From: Streptomyces sp. WM4235
GTDB lineage: Bacteria > Actinomycetota > Actinomycetes > Streptomycetales > Streptomycetaceae
Direction: 5' to 3'
NCBI RefSeq assembly: GCF_001279725.1
Contig: NZ_LGDE01000425.1
Coordinates: forward strand, 98,489-162,488
DNA: 64,000 nucleotides
In this document: in pieces, positions 43,994 to 52,040 of the stretch
Layout of the letters: every line of letters begins with the position of its first letter
Position numbering within the stretch: the stretch's first letter is position 1
Notes under the pieces: model-generated
The model's input: the letters and a program-made list of their open reading frames with translations, nothing else
Told to the model about the DNA's origin: nothing
Databases searched by the model: none
Translations under genes and position numbers: made by a program

Positions 43994-44656
43994 ATGGGTC
44001 CGAGCCTGACGGAGATACTCGACGCGGCGGCCGTCGGGCACTTCCCACCGCCCGACGGCGGCACGACCGTCGTCCCGCAGGAGAGCGGACGCGACGCGGG
44101 CGTCATCGCCTTCACCGCCCACTCCGTGGTGTTCACCGACGAGGACCCGGACTGGGTCCGCTCCACCCTCGCCGCCCTCACCTGCGACGGCCTCGCCGCC
44201 ACCATGAACCCGCGCTTCCTCGCCGCGTTCCTGGACCGCACGGGCCGCGGCCACGACACCATCGACCTGCTCACCGTCGCCGGTCCGCTGGCCGGCCCGC
44301 CGCCACTGGAACTGTCCGAGATCGTCGACCCGGACCACCCCCGGGTCCGCCGGGCCCTGCGACGACGCCACGACATACGGGTCTGGTCCGCCGCCGGCGG
44401 CGTACTCGTCCTCGGTCGTGGGATCGCCGACCGCTGGGAGGCGGCGATCGAGGTGGACGAGGACGTGCGCCACAAGGGCCTCGGCCGGTCCCTGGCACTC
44501 GCCGCCCGCCACCTGGTCCCTGACGGGGCGCCCGTCTGGTCCCAACAGGCCGCCGGGAACGCCCGCAGCATCCGCGCCTTCCAGGCCGCCGGATACCGCC
44601 CGATCGGCGCGGAAGCGCTGCTCCTGGCCCCTGAAGCCGCCCGTGCGGCCCGCTGA
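43994..44656 (+). CDS. GNAT-family N-acetyltransferase
   Basis: 220 residues. The acetyl-CoA signature is EVDEDVRHKGLGRSLALAARHL (about 155-175), followed by VWSQQAAGNARSIRAFQAAGY, the conserved N-x-x-S motif of GNATs. The N-terminal half (1-130) is not a standard GNAT region and could be the acceptor-binding part. Substrate unknown. The upstream 137-base gap shows no gene. Confidence 0.85.
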   Translation: MGPSLTEILDAAAVGHFPPPDGGTTVVPQESGRDAGVIAFTAHSVVFTDEDPDWVRSTLAALTCDGLAATMNPRFLAAFLDRTGRGHDTIDLLTVAGPLAGPPPLELSEIVDPDHPRVRRALRRRHDIRVWSAAGGVLVLGRGIADRWEAAIEVDEDVRHKGLGRSLALAARHLVPDGAPVWSQQAAGNARSIRAFQAAGYRPIGAEALLLAPEAARAAR

Positions 44657-44732
44657 CACCCCACCCCCGCTCCAGGCCGCCGGCGCCCCCCTGGGAACCG
44701 GGAGCCCGCGGGTGTCGTGTGGAATGGACGTC

Positions 44733-45248
44733 ATGGGGAGAGCCGAGAACCAGACGCACGGGGCGCCGGGAGCCGCCCCGGCACCTCGGGCCGAGGAGTC
44801 GACCGCGCCCGAGTACTGGTCCTACACCCGGCATCTGGTCTCCCTGGCCGCCGCGGCCGGGCACTCGGAGGCCGGGGCGGTGGCCGCCGTACTGCGCGAC
44901 GCGGACCGCGTCATGGCGGAGAGCGCGGTGGTCACCCACCTCGACCGCAGGGCCGCGCACCTGCTGGACGACGACGGCTTCCCCGCCTGGGCGCGGGCCA
45001 TGGAGGACGTGTTGAGCGGCCGGGACTTCCCGGCGCGCAGGCTCCACGAGTGGAACCTGCTGAGGTCGATCACCGTCGACGAGTTCTGGTCGGCGCAGGA
45101 GCTCACCGGTGCCTCCGACTGGTGCCAGCGGACCGCCGTCGCGCTGCTCACCTCACGCGCGGCCCTCGGCCTGCTCGCCTCCGCCGCCCGTACCCGTCGG
45201 GTGCGCAACGCCGCCGTCCAGCGCCTGCGCAAGCTGCCGGAGGCCTGA
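44733..45248 (+). CDS. hypothetical protein, 171 aa
   Basis: 171 residues starting MGRAENQTHG (an in-frame ATG at 44724 is an alternative). Predicted helix-rich with no signal peptide: EYWSYTRHLVSLAAAAGHSEAGAVAAVL, AMEDVLSGRDFPARRLHEWNL, then VALLTSRAALGLLASAARTRRVRNAAVQRLRKL. No family recognised. Codon bias supports coding; the antisense frame is poorer. The gene is followed by a terminator 5 bases after the stop. Confidence 0.65.
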   Translation: MGRAENQTHGAPGAAPAPRAEESTAPEYWSYTRHLVSLAAAAGHSEAGAVAAVLRDADRVMAESAVVTHLDRRAAHLLDDDGFPAWARAMEDVLSGRDFPARRLHEWNLLRSITVDEFWSAQELTGASDWCQRTAVALLTSRAALGLLASAARTRRVRNAAVQRLRKLPEA

Positions 45249-45252
45249 CCCG

Positions 45253-45289
45253 CGTCACCCCGGCCGACGGCTCGGTCGCCGGGGTGACG
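45253..45289. terminator. hairpin between convergent genes
   Basis: GTCACCCCGGC pairs with GCCGGGGTGAC across a 13-base loop at 45254-45288 (with one more outer pair). It lies between the hypothetical-gene stop (45248) and the DEAD-box stop (45319) and can act on both strands. Confidence 0.7.
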
Positions 45290-45318
45290 TGTCGGTTCGC
45301 GAACCGGGGCCGGTCGGG

Positions 45319-46818
45319 TCAGAGACCCTTGCGGACCCTGGCCGCGCGGCGGGCCTCGGCCTGCTGCCTGGCCTCGATGGTCTTACGGGACTCCTTGCCC
45401 TTCCCGGGGCGCCCGGGGCGGGTGCCGATGCCCCGGAAGCCGAGGTCCGTCCCGCTGGGCCGCCCCTTCGCGTCGGTCGCCGCCGCGCCGGCGAGCGGCA
45501 CCCCGGACGGTGCCTTCGCGCCGGTGATCCGGCTGAGCGCCGCCTCGCCGGAGCGGACCTGGGTGATGGTCGGGCGGATCTTCGCGTCGGCCATCAGACG
45601 CACGATGTCCCGCCGCTGGTTCGGCGTGACCAGGGTGACGACCTTGCCGGACTCGCCCGCGCGGGCCGTCCGGCCGCCGCGGTGCAGGTAGTCCTTGCTG
45701 TCGGCCGGCGGGTCCACGTTGACCACCAGGTCGAGGTCGTCGATGTGGATGCCGCGGGCGGCGACGTTGGTGGCGACCAGCACGCCGATCAGCCCGTCCT
45801 TGAACTGCCCGAGCGTGCGGGTGCGCTGTGGTTGGGACTTCCCGCTGTGCAGCCCCTCGGCCCGTACGCCCATGGCGCGCAGGTGCTTCACGAACTGGTC
45901 GACGCCGTGCTTGGTGTCGAGGAACATCAGCACCCGGCCGTCCCGCGCGGCGATCTCGGTCGCTGCCGCGACCTTGTCGGCCGTGTGGATGTGCAGCACG
46001 TGGTGGTCCATGGTGCCGACCGAGGCCGACTGCGGGTCGACCGAGTGCGAGACCGGGTCCTTCAGGTAGCGGCGCACCAGCTGGTCCACGTTGCGGTCCA
46101 GGGTGGCCGAGAACAGCATCCGCTGGCCGGCGTGGTGCACCTGGTCGAGCAGCTCGGTGACCTGCGGCATGAAGCCGAGGTCACACATCTGGTCGGCCTC
46201 GTCGAGGACGGTGATCCGCACCCGCTCCAGGTGCACGTCCTTGCGCCCGATCAGGTCGCTCAGGCGTCCGGGGGTCGCCACGACCACCTCCGCGCCGGTG
46301 CGCAGGGTGCCGGTCTGCCGGCCGATGGACAGGCCGCCCACGACGGTGGCCATCCGCAGCGCGAGGGCCTCGGCGTACGGGGCGAGGGCCTCGGTCACCT
46401 GCTGGGCCAGCTCGCGCGTCGGCACGAGGATCAGCGCGAGCGGCCGCTTCGGGTCGGCGCGCTGTCCGGCCGTGCGGGCCAGCAGCGCCAGACCGAAGGC
46501 GAGGGTCTTGCCGGACCCGGTCCGGCCGCGCCCGAGGATGTCCCGTCCGGCGAGGGAGTTGGGGAGGGTGGCGGCCTGGATCGGGAACGGCTCGCGCACG
46601 TCCAGTTCGGCCATCGTCTTCACCAGCTCGGCAGGCAGGTCGAGCTCCGCGAACGACGTCACCGGCGGGAGGGCCGGGCTGACGGTCCTGGGCATCGAGA
46701 ACTCACCCTGCGGACCGAGGGTCCGAGGAGTCTTGCCGGAGCCCTTGGCCCCGGACTTGCTGCCTGTCCTGGCGCCGGGCTTGATGCCGAAACGCCCATG
46801 AGCCGACGGGTTCTTCAT
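45319..46818 (-). CDS. DEAD-box RNA helicase
   Basis: 499 residues. Motifs in order: Q motif PFPIQAATLP, motif I RTGSGKT, Ia PTRELAQQV, Ib TPGRLSDL, II DEAD in VLDEADQMCDLG, III SAT, and VI HRGGRTARAG. The N-terminal 55 residues are basic and disordered; the C-terminal tail (about 420-499) is Arg/Lys-rich (GTRPGRPGKGKESRKT), typical of RNA-binding extensions. It unwinds RNA, probably in ribosome assembly or RNA turnover and possibly in the cold, since a cold-shock gene lies 1.3 kb upstream. The ATG at 46818 has GGAAGG. A strong hairpin lies 58 bases upstream. Confidence 0.93.
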   Translation of the reverse strand: MKNPSAHGRFGIKPGARTGSKSGAKGSGKTPRTLGPQGEFSMPRTVSPALPPVTSFAELDLPAELVKTMAELDVREPFPIQAATLPNSLAGRDILGRGRTGSGKTLAFGLALLARTAGQRADPKRPLALILVPTRELAQQVTEALAPYAEALALRMATVVGGLSIGRQTGTLRTGAEVVVATPGRLSDLIGRKDVHLERVRITVLDEADQMCDLGFMPQVTELLDQVHHAGQRMLFSATLDRNVDQLVRRYLKDPVSHSVDPQSASVGTMDHHVLHIHTADKVAAATEIAARDGRVLMFLDTKHGVDQFVKHLRAMGVRAEGLHSGKSQPQRTRTLGQFKDGLIGVLVATNVAARGIHIDDLDLVVNVDPPADSKDYLHRGGRTARAGESGKVVTLVTPNQRRDIVRLMADAKIRPTITQVRSGEAALSRITGAKAPSGVPLAGAAATDAKGRPSGTDLGFRGIGTRPGRPGKGKESRKTIEARQQAEARRAARVRKGL

Positions 46819-46875
46819 GCAGAACCTTCCGTGAAGAGAACACAACGCGAGCGGGGAACGTGAGGGCGGACGACA

Positions 46876-46917
46876 ACGAGCCGGGGCCCGTACCCCTCGG
46901 TACGGGCCCCGGCTCGT
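46876..46917 (-). terminator. strong 19-base-pair hairpin between MarR and DEAD-box genes
   Basis: ACGAGCCGGGGCCCGTACC (46876-46894) and its exact reverse complement (46899-46917) with a 4-base loop. It follows the MarR stop (46983) on the minus strand and precedes the helicase start, so it is a terminator or attenuator in the shared direction. No T tract follows it. Confidence 0.7.
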
Positions 46918-46982
46918 CGTGCACGTCCGCACCGGGCGAAGGGCCCGCGCTTCACGTTTCCCGCCCATTTTACCAGTCGGTC

Positions 46983-47477
46983 CTATGGGGTGAGCGGCCC
47001 CAGTTCCCCGGACCGGACCTGGGCCAGATGGGCGCGGGCCTCCACCGCCGCCCGTCCGAACCAGTCCGCGATCACCGCGACCTCGTCGGGGGTGTACTCG
47101 GCGAACACGGAGCCGAGGCGGTCGTAGAAGGGCTGGTACACGGCGAAGATCCGGGCGGCCCCCGACGGATCGGCCACCACCCGGACGCGGCGCCGGTCGC
47201 CCGGGTCGGGTCGCCGGTGCGCGTACCCGGCCCGTTCCAGGCGGTTGAGCACCCCGGTGACGGCGCCGGTGGTGAGGTTGGTCAGTTCGGCCAGTTCGCC
47301 GGCGGACAGGGGGGTCTCCCCGGCGCCCAGGACGTGGCCCAGGCAGGTCAGGTCGGTCACGTTGATCCCGAGGAGCTGCGCCACCTCCTGCTGACCGATC
47401 ACGCCGAGGGCGACGTACTGGTCCATGCGCGAGATCGCCTCCCCGGCCGTGGCCGCGGGGCGGGGCTTGCCCTGCAC
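46983..47477 (-). CDS. MarR-family transcriptional regulator
   Basis: 164 residues. The winged-helix MarR fold spans about 18-115: LTCLGHVLGAGETPLSAGELAELTNLTTGAVTGVLNRLERAGY, then RRPDPGDRRRVRV for the wing. Flanking helices form the dimer. The frame is open to ATG 47495, but GTG 47477 is chosen because AAGGAG stands 7 bases upstream. The palindrome at 47496-47508 overlaps its promoter and is likely autoregulatory; it may also repress the divergent membrane-protein gene at 47582. Confidence 0.9.
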   Translation of the reverse strand: MQGKPRPAATAGEAISRMDQYVALGVIGQQEVAQLLGINVTDLTCLGHVLGAGETPLSAGELAELTNLTTGAVTGVLNRLERAGYAHRRPDPGDRRRVRVVADPSGAARIFAVYQPFYDRLGSVFAEYTPDEVAVIADWFGRAAVEARAHLAQVRSGELGPLTP

Positions 47478-47495
47478 GCAATTTCTCCTTAGCAT

Positions 47496-47508
47496 CTAAG
47501 TAACTTAG
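47496..47508. promoter_or_regulatory. MarR-type operator
   Basis: CTAAGTAACTTAG, 13-base palindrome around a central A, lies 18 bases upstream of the MarR GTG start in an AT-rich patch. A second, looser ACTT...AAGT element lies at about 47523-47538. Position and symmetry fit repression of marR and of the divergent gene. Confidence 0.6.
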
Positions 47509-47581
47509 CTCGTGAGATGTTTACTTTGTGAGGTAAGTCATCCTGTTCCGAGCCTACTGCCGCCCTTCCACCGGGAGAATC

Positions 47582-47950
47582 ATGAGCGCCCACGGCCACG
47601 TAGACATGGGCCACACCGTGGCCGGCTGGACCGGCACGACCCTCGCCCTGCTGGGCGCCACCGGAGCGGGCGCCGCCCTCTGTGCCGCCTGGGCCCCCGG
47701 CATCTGGCTGGGTCTCGCCCTGGTCGCGGTCGCGGGACTCGTCACCTGGGTCCTGCACCTCGCGGGCTGGGGCAAGCCGAGCGGGCCGCGCCCCGAGTCC
47801 GCGTGGGACTGGCGCGTCCGCGACACCACCGCGCGCACCGGACACGCGAACTGCCTTGGCTGCCGGGCCGCCGGACCCCGACGGGCCGCCGCGGGCGCCC
47901 TCGAAGCCCGACCGGTCGTGTCGTTGTCCGCCGGCGACGGCGGCTCCTGA
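47582..47950 (+). CDS. small membrane protein, HGxxPAAW-like family
   Basis: 122 residues. N-terminus [15 protein letters not shown] resembles the HGxxPAAW small-membrane-protein group of actinomycetes. Two membrane segments (about 15-37 and 40-60, [17 protein letters not shown] and [19 protein letters not shown]) precede a cytoplasmic tail with two cysteines (CLGC). Function unknown. It is divergent from marR and shares the operator region 47496-47508, so may be controlled by it. Confidence 0.65.
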   Translation: MSAHGHVDMGHTVAGWTGTTLALLGATGAGAALCAAWAPGIWLGLALVAVAGLVTWVLHLAGWGKPSGPRPESAWDWRVRDTTARTGHANCLGCRAAGPRRAAAGALEARPVVSLSAGDGGS

Positions 47951-48065
47951 CCGCACGGCCCGGCGCCGCTCACTCCCGTCACGGACAACTCGGCCAGAAG
48001 TTCGAGCCGACCCGGTTGGCCGCGCCTGGAGTGTGTCGACGGCGACGGGTGGGCACTATCGAGAC

Positions 48066-48081
48066 GGCCGCACGTGCGGCC
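48066..48081 (+). promoter_or_regulatory. palindrome in the cold-shock gene leader
   Basis: GGCCGCACGTGCGGCC, a perfect 16-base palindrome, ends 30 bases before the cold-shock start codon. It may form an RNA hairpin in the 5' leader, a known site of temperature control in cold-shock genes, or act as an operator. The sequence alone cannot separate these. Confidence 0.45.
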
Positions 48082-48111
48082 CGAGTGGAACGTTGTGAAG
48101 GATCAGTACTG

Positions 48112-48315
48112 ATGGCAACTGGCATCGTGAAGTGGTTCAACTCCGAGAAGGGGTTCGGGTTCATCCAGCAGGACGACGGCGGTCCTGACGTGTTCGTGCA
48201 CTTCTCCGCCATCCAGACGACCGGCTTCAAGGAGCTGGCCGAGGGGGCGAAGGTCGAGTACGACGTCACCCAGGGTCCCAAGGGTCCGCAGGCGGAGCAG
48301 GTGACCACCCTCTAG
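48112..48315 (+). CDS. cold-shock protein, CspA family
   Basis: 67 residues, the standard length. RNP1 KGFGFI and RNP2 VFVHFS are intact; [16 protein letters not shown] is the usual start. It binds single-stranded RNA and DNA as an RNA chaperone. GAAGG lies 10 bases before the ATG. The upstream leader holds the palindrome 48066-48081, and a terminator follows 29 bases after the stop, so it is monocistronic. Confidence 0.97.
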   Translation: MATGIVKWFNSEKGFGFIQQDDGGPDVFVHFSAIQTTGFKELAEGAKVEYDVTQGPKGPQAEQVTTL

Positions 48316-48344
48316 TACCGCCTCACGCGGCCGATCGCCGTGGA

Positions 48345-48379
48345 CGTGAGCCCCGCCGGTTCCTCCGGCGGGGCTCACG
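48345..48379. terminator. terminator after the cold-shock gene
   Basis: Fifteen-base perfect stem CGTGAGCCCCGCCGG / CCGGCGGGGCTCACG with a 5-base loop (TTCCT). It lies between the convergent cold-shock and TetR genes and can act on both. Confidence 0.85.
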
Positions 48380-48408
48380 CGTACCCGGGGCGAAGGAACC
48401 GGTCGCGC

Positions 48409-49032
48409 CTATCCCGCCCGGTGCAGGGCCATGAGGAGCGGCCAGAGCCGGTTCGCGAGTTCCACCGGGTCGGAGTCCGGGATGTGCTCGTGCAGCCAGT
48501 CCGCGAGGACACCGGTGAAGGTGGCGGCCACCGCGGAGGCGACGAGGTCGGGGCGCGGGGCGCCCACGGCCTCGCGCTCGGCCCGGGCCCGGGCGCGCAG
48601 CTCCCGGTACAGGCGGTCGCCCAGCGGGCCGCCGCCCCCCGGGAGGAGCAGGGCGCGATGGAGCGGACCGCGGGCCGCCGCGTCCGCGAGGAACTCGGCC
48701 AGGGCCGCCGGGGGCCTGACCGGGGGGAGCGCGCCCGGGATGCCCTGCCAGGCGTGGAGGGCGTCGACCGCCGCGTGCACCACGTCGGCGCACGCGTCCA
48801 CCGCCAGCGCGGTGAGGTCCTCGTAGTGCAGGTAGAACGTCGCGCGCCCGACACCCGCCCGGCGGACCACCATCGAGACACCGACCTCGGCCAGCGGGCG
48901 GTCCGCGCACGCCGCGAACAGGCTCTCGCGCAGCCGGGCCTTGGTGCGCGCGGTCCGCGGGTCCTGTGCGCGCGCTTCCCTGCCGCCCGGCCGGTCGGAG
49001 CCGGTTTCCGGCACGGAGTCCTGTGCGCTCAC
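48409..49032 (-). CDS. TetR-family transcriptional regulator
   Basis: 207 residues, GTG start. The HTH is at about 28-75 (ARTKARLRESLFAAC, LAEVGVSMVVRRAGVGRATFYLHYEDL). The C-terminal ligand domain is variable. It lies 7 bases downstream of the DUF1304 gene and is cotranscribed with it. The inverted repeat at 49415-49436 upstream of that gene is its probable operator, giving simple autoregulation; the divergent BtrH-like gene starts 44 bases beyond, so may also be a target. Confidence 0.9.
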   Translation of the reverse strand: MSAQDSVPETGSDRPGGREARAQDPRTARTKARLRESLFAACADRPLAEVGVSMVVRRAGVGRATFYLHYEDLTALAVDACADVVHAAVDALHAWQGIPGALPPVRPPAALAEFLADAAARGPLHRALLLPGGGGPLGDRLYRELRARARAEREAVGAPRPDLVASAVAATFTGVLADWLHEHIPDSDPVELANRLWPLLMALHRAG

Positions 49033-49039
49033 GGGGCGT

Positions 49040-49393
49040 TCACCCGGCCGACAGCGCCGCGCCGAGGGCGAGGGCGCCGGGCAGGGCCTGGGCGATCAGG
49101 ATCCGGCGGTTGGCGGTCGCGGCTCCGTAGACGCCCGCGACGATCACACAGACGAGGAAGAAGATCTGCGTGGCGAGGGAGTCGATGACCAGCGACCAGA
49201 CCAGCCCCGCGGCCAGGAAACCGTTGTAGAGCCCCTGGTTGGCGGCGAGCGGTGCGGTGAGGCGGGCGGTGTCCGCGTCGAACCCCGACAGGGCCCGGCC
49301 GGGCGGTCGCTGCCACAGGAACATCTCCAGGACCAGGAAATACAGGTGCAGTGCGGCGACCGCGCCGATGAGGACCTGAGCGACCGTGTGCAC
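49040..49393 (-). CDS. DUF1304 membrane protein
   Basis: 117 residues, GTG start with GGGAG 8 bases upstream. Four predicted membrane segments (VLIGAVAALHLYFLVLEM, PLAANQGLYNGFLAAGLVW, TQIFFLVCVIVAGVYGAA, and the C-terminal ALPGALALGAALSAG). The conserved MFLW and NQGLYNGFLA motifs fit the DUF1304 family, whose function is unknown. It is first in a two-gene operon with the TetR gene. Confidence 0.9.
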   Translation of the reverse strand: MHTVAQVLIGAVAALHLYFLVLEMFLWQRPPGRALSGFDADTARLTAPLAANQGLYNGFLAAGLVWSLVIDSLATQIFFLVCVIVAGVYGAATANRRILIAQALPGALALGAALSAG

Positions 49394-49414
49394 GGGCTGT
49401 CTCCCTTGGTTGAT

Positions 49415-49436
49415 TTCCTGGACAACTGTACAGGAA
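49415..49436. promoter_or_regulatory. TetR-type operator upstream of DUF1304-TetR
   Basis: TTCCTG-N10-CAGGAA, with an inner GACA...TGTA pair that breaks symmetry at one position, forms a 22-base near-perfect palindrome. It starts 21 bases before the DUF1304 start and lies 44 bases before the divergent BtrH-like gene. Size and position suit a TetR dimer. Confidence 0.6.
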
Positions 49437-49479
49437 CTCGCGGGTCGGGAGCCGGTGATCGCGCGGCTAGGCTGGCCGC

Positions 49480-50484
49480 ATGACTGTGCTCGTGTACGAA
49501 GACTTCGGCACCGGACGCCACCGCGAGGCCTCCCTGATCCGCCACGCCCTGGGCAGCGCCCACGACGAGGAACTGGTCGCGGGCCTGGCCGGCGGGATCG
49601 GCTTCATGTACTTCGTCTTCGAGTACGCCGGACGGACGCCGATCGCGACGATCGTCGCCCAGTCCCACCCCGAGCCCTGGGTGCAGGTCGCGCTCGGACG
49701 CCTCGGCGTCCCGTACGACGCCACCCGGGCGATGAAGCCACGTTGGGGCCGGGTCCGCGCCGCGCTCGACGAGGGGCAGCCCGCCTTCTGCGTCGTCGAC
49801 CGCTCCTCGCTGCCCTGGCACGAGCCCGACCCCGAGGCCGAGATGACCGGCGCCGACCCGCACACCGTCGTCATCGCCGGGTATGACGGCGACGACCTGT
49901 TGATCGAGGACGGGGCCGAGACCCCGCACCGGATCGACCGCGAGGAGTTCGGGGCGGCCTGGACCGCCCACCGCAAGGGCCGCCACCAGCTGATCGTGCC
50001 CACCGGCCCGCCGGAGGGGGATCCGGACGTGGACGGGGCCATCGCCGCCACCGTCACCCACCTCACGGGCCCGGTGCTGGGGAACCAGTTCGACGTCAAC
50101 TTCGGCTTCACCGGCATGGAGAAGTTCGCCGCGCAGTTGCGCGACACGACCACGAAGACGGGCTGGGAGCGTCGTTTCGGCGTTTCCCCCGAGGCCCTCG
50201 CGGCGGGCACCGGCCGGCTCCACGCCTGTCTGGAGGAGGAGTGGACCGCGCCGGGCGCCACCCGGCCGCTCTACGCGGACTTCCTCGACCTCGTCGGGCG
50301 GCCGGAGGCGGCGGAACTCTTCCGGGAGTCCGCCGGGCACTGGTCCGCCCTGGCCGACCTCGCGCGGGCCTGCGATCCGCACTCCGACGCCGACGGGCGA
50401 CGGGCCCTGTTCGACGCCTGCGCGGAGCACGTGGACGCCTGCCTGGAACTGGAGGGCCGGGCGGTCGAGGCGCTCCGCAAGTAG
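49480..50484 (+). CDS. BtrH-like N-terminal domain plus DUF4872 protein
   Basis: 334 residues. The N-terminal part resembles the BtrH family (GGIGFMYFVFEYAG and LDEGQPAFCVVDRSSLPW), and the C-terminal half fits DUF4872. BtrH is an acyl-ACP:aminoglycoside acyltransferase in butirosin biosynthesis. The region where many members have a Cys in a G-x-H-C context reads GRHREAS here, so the residue I would expect as nucleophile looks replaced; that comparison is from memory. It faces a DUF1304-TetR operon and precedes the P450-ferredoxin genes, which run towards it. Confidence 0.75.
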   Translation: MTVLVYEDFGTGRHREASLIRHALGSAHDEELVAGLAGGIGFMYFVFEYAGRTPIATIVAQSHPEPWVQVALGRLGVPYDATRAMKPRWGRVRAALDEGQPAFCVVDRSSLPWHEPDPEAEMTGADPHTVVIAGYDGDDLLIEDGAETPHRIDREEFGAAWTAHRKGRHQLIVPTGPPEGDPDVDGAIAATVTHLTGPVLGNQFDVNFGFTGMEKFAAQLRDTTTKTGWERRFGVSPEALAAGTGRLHACLEEEWTAPGATRPLYADFLDLVGRPEAAELFRESAGHWSALADLARACDPHSDADGRRALFDACAEHVDACLELEGRAVEALRK

Positions 50485-50521
50485 CGACCGTCAGCGCCCG
50501 CCCCCCGGCCGTCCGGGATCC

Positions 50522-50725
50522 TCAGGCGTCCTCCAGGGAGATGGCCGCCACCGGGCAGGCCCGCGCGGCCTCCCGGACGAGGGGGCTGCCGGCGCCGTCC
50601 TCCCGTCCTGCCAGCAGCTCGCTCAATCCGTCGTCGTCCTGCGTGAACACCGTCGGCGCGGTCAGCGCGCACTGGCCCGCACCGATGCAGACATCGTGGT
50701 CGATGGAGATCCGCACGCCGCTCAC
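50522..50725 (-). CDS. [3Fe-4S] ferredoxin
   Basis: 67 residues, GTG start. Ligands are Cys13, Cys19 and Cys57 (DVCIGAGQC ... RACPV); the residue that would be the fourth ligand is Ala16, giving a 3Fe-4S cluster as in P450 partner ferredoxins. It overlaps the P450 stop by 4 bases (GTGA), so the two are coupled. It carries electrons to the P450. No ferredoxin reductase gene is nearby. Confidence 0.92.
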   Translation of the reverse strand: MSGVRISIDHDVCIGAGQCALTAPTVFTQDDDGLSELLAGREDGAGSPLVREAARACPVAAISLEDA

Positions 50726-51909
50726 CAGGCCACGGGCAGTTCGATCATGCCCTGGATGGTGTCCCCGGGTTTGAAGGGGATCCGGTCGGGATCGGCCGCC
50801 AGTCGTAGTCCGGGCAGCCGCCGGAACAGCGTGCCCAGGGCGATCTCCATCTCGGCGCGGGCCAGGTTCTGCCCGAGGCACTGGTGGATGCCGAAACCGA
50901 ACGCCAGGTGGTGGCGGGCCGGCCGATGCCAGTCCAGGTCGTCCGGCTGATCGAACACCGACTCGTCGCGGTTGATGACCGAGGTGGAGAAGATCACCCC
51001 GTCGCCGGGGCCGATCGTGACCCCGCCGACCTCGATGTCCTCGGTCGCCACCCGCAGCATGCCGTCGGCGATCGACAGGAACCGCATCAGCTCCTCCACC
51101 GCCTCCGAGATCAGCGACGGATCCGCGCGCAGCTCCGCCAGTTGCCCGGGGTGCCGCAGCAGGGTGAACGTGCCGAGGGAGATCATGTTCGCGGTGGTCT
51201 CGTGACCCGCGACGAGCAGGATCACGGCCAGCGCCACCAGCTCCTCGACGTCCGTCTCGCCCGTCTCCAGCCGCCTGGCGATGAGTTCGTCCAGCAAGCC
51301 GTCGCCGGGGGCGGCGCGCTTGCGGGCGATCAGGTCCGTGAGATAGCCGTCGAGTTGTCGGCGTGCCTCCTCGACGTCGGCGACGTCGGGGCCCCGCAGC
51401 AGCCGCCGGGACTGCCCCTCGAAGAACTCGTGGTCCTCGTAGGGGACTCCGAGCAGCGCGCAGATCACCATGGACGGCACCGGGAGCGCGAAGGCGCCGA
51501 CCAGCTCCGCCTGCGAACCGGCCGCCGTCATCTCGTCGATCAGCCGGTCCACGGTCTGCTGGATCGCGGGCCGAAGGGCGGCGGTCCGTTTCAGGGTGAA
51601 GCTCGGGATCAGCATCCGGCGCTGGGTGTTGTGCTCCGGATCGTCGACCCCGAGCAGGGCGGTGCGGCGTCCCGTCAGGCCCTTGAACCGCTCGGTCGGG
51701 GCGGGAAAGTCCGAGTTCAGCCGGTCGGAGGAGAGTCGGGGATCGGAGAGCAGGGCGCGCGCCTCGGCGTGGCCGGTGACCACCCACACGGAGCGGCCGT
51801 CGAAGAGGGTGACCCGGGAGAGCGGGCGGCCCGCCCGCAACGGCTCGTAGGCGGTCGGCGGGTGGTAGGGACAGGTTCGGTCCTGGGGAAAGGCAACGGT
51901 CTCTGACAT
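50722..51909 (-). CDS. cytochrome P450 (CYP105-like)
   Basis: 395 residues. The I-helix AGHETT, the ExxR motif EELMR, and the heme-thiolate FGFGIHQCLGQNLAR with Cys344 are present. N-terminal length and the FPQDRTCPYHPP start are typical of soluble bacterial P450s such as CYP105. It hydroxylates a small molecule; substrate not predictable. The linked ferredoxin supplies electrons. The gap 51910-52040 upstream carries a small TGCCT-G-AGGCA palindrome at 51956-51966. Confidence 0.93.
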   Translation of the reverse strand: MSETVAFPQDRTCPYHPPTAYEPLRAGRPLSRVTLFDGRSVWVVTGHAEARALLSDPRLSSDRLNSDFPAPTERFKGLTGRRTALLGVDDPEHNTQRRMLIPSFTLKRTAALRPAIQQTVDRLIDEMTAAGSQAELVGAFALPVPSMVICALLGVPYEDHEFFEGQSRRLLRGPDVADVEEARRQLDGYLTDLIARKRAAPGDGLLDELIARRLETGETDVEELVALAVILLVAGHETTANMISLGTFTLLRHPGQLAELRADPSLISEAVEELMRFLSIADGMLRVATEDIEVGGVTIGPGDGVIFSTSVINRDESVFDQPDDLDWHRPARHHLAFGFGIHQCLGQNLARAEMEIALGTLFRRLPGLRLAADPDRIPFKPGDTIQGMIELPVAW

Positions 51910-52040
51910 GCAGCACCTCGCGAGCGATGGTTCCGTCTTGCCGGACTCCATTACATGCCTGAGGCACCTATCTCCCCCATACCACTTTCGGCCAGACCGC
52001 CCCAGGTCACCCGAACGGGCCCGCGAGCACCCGTCGCCCC

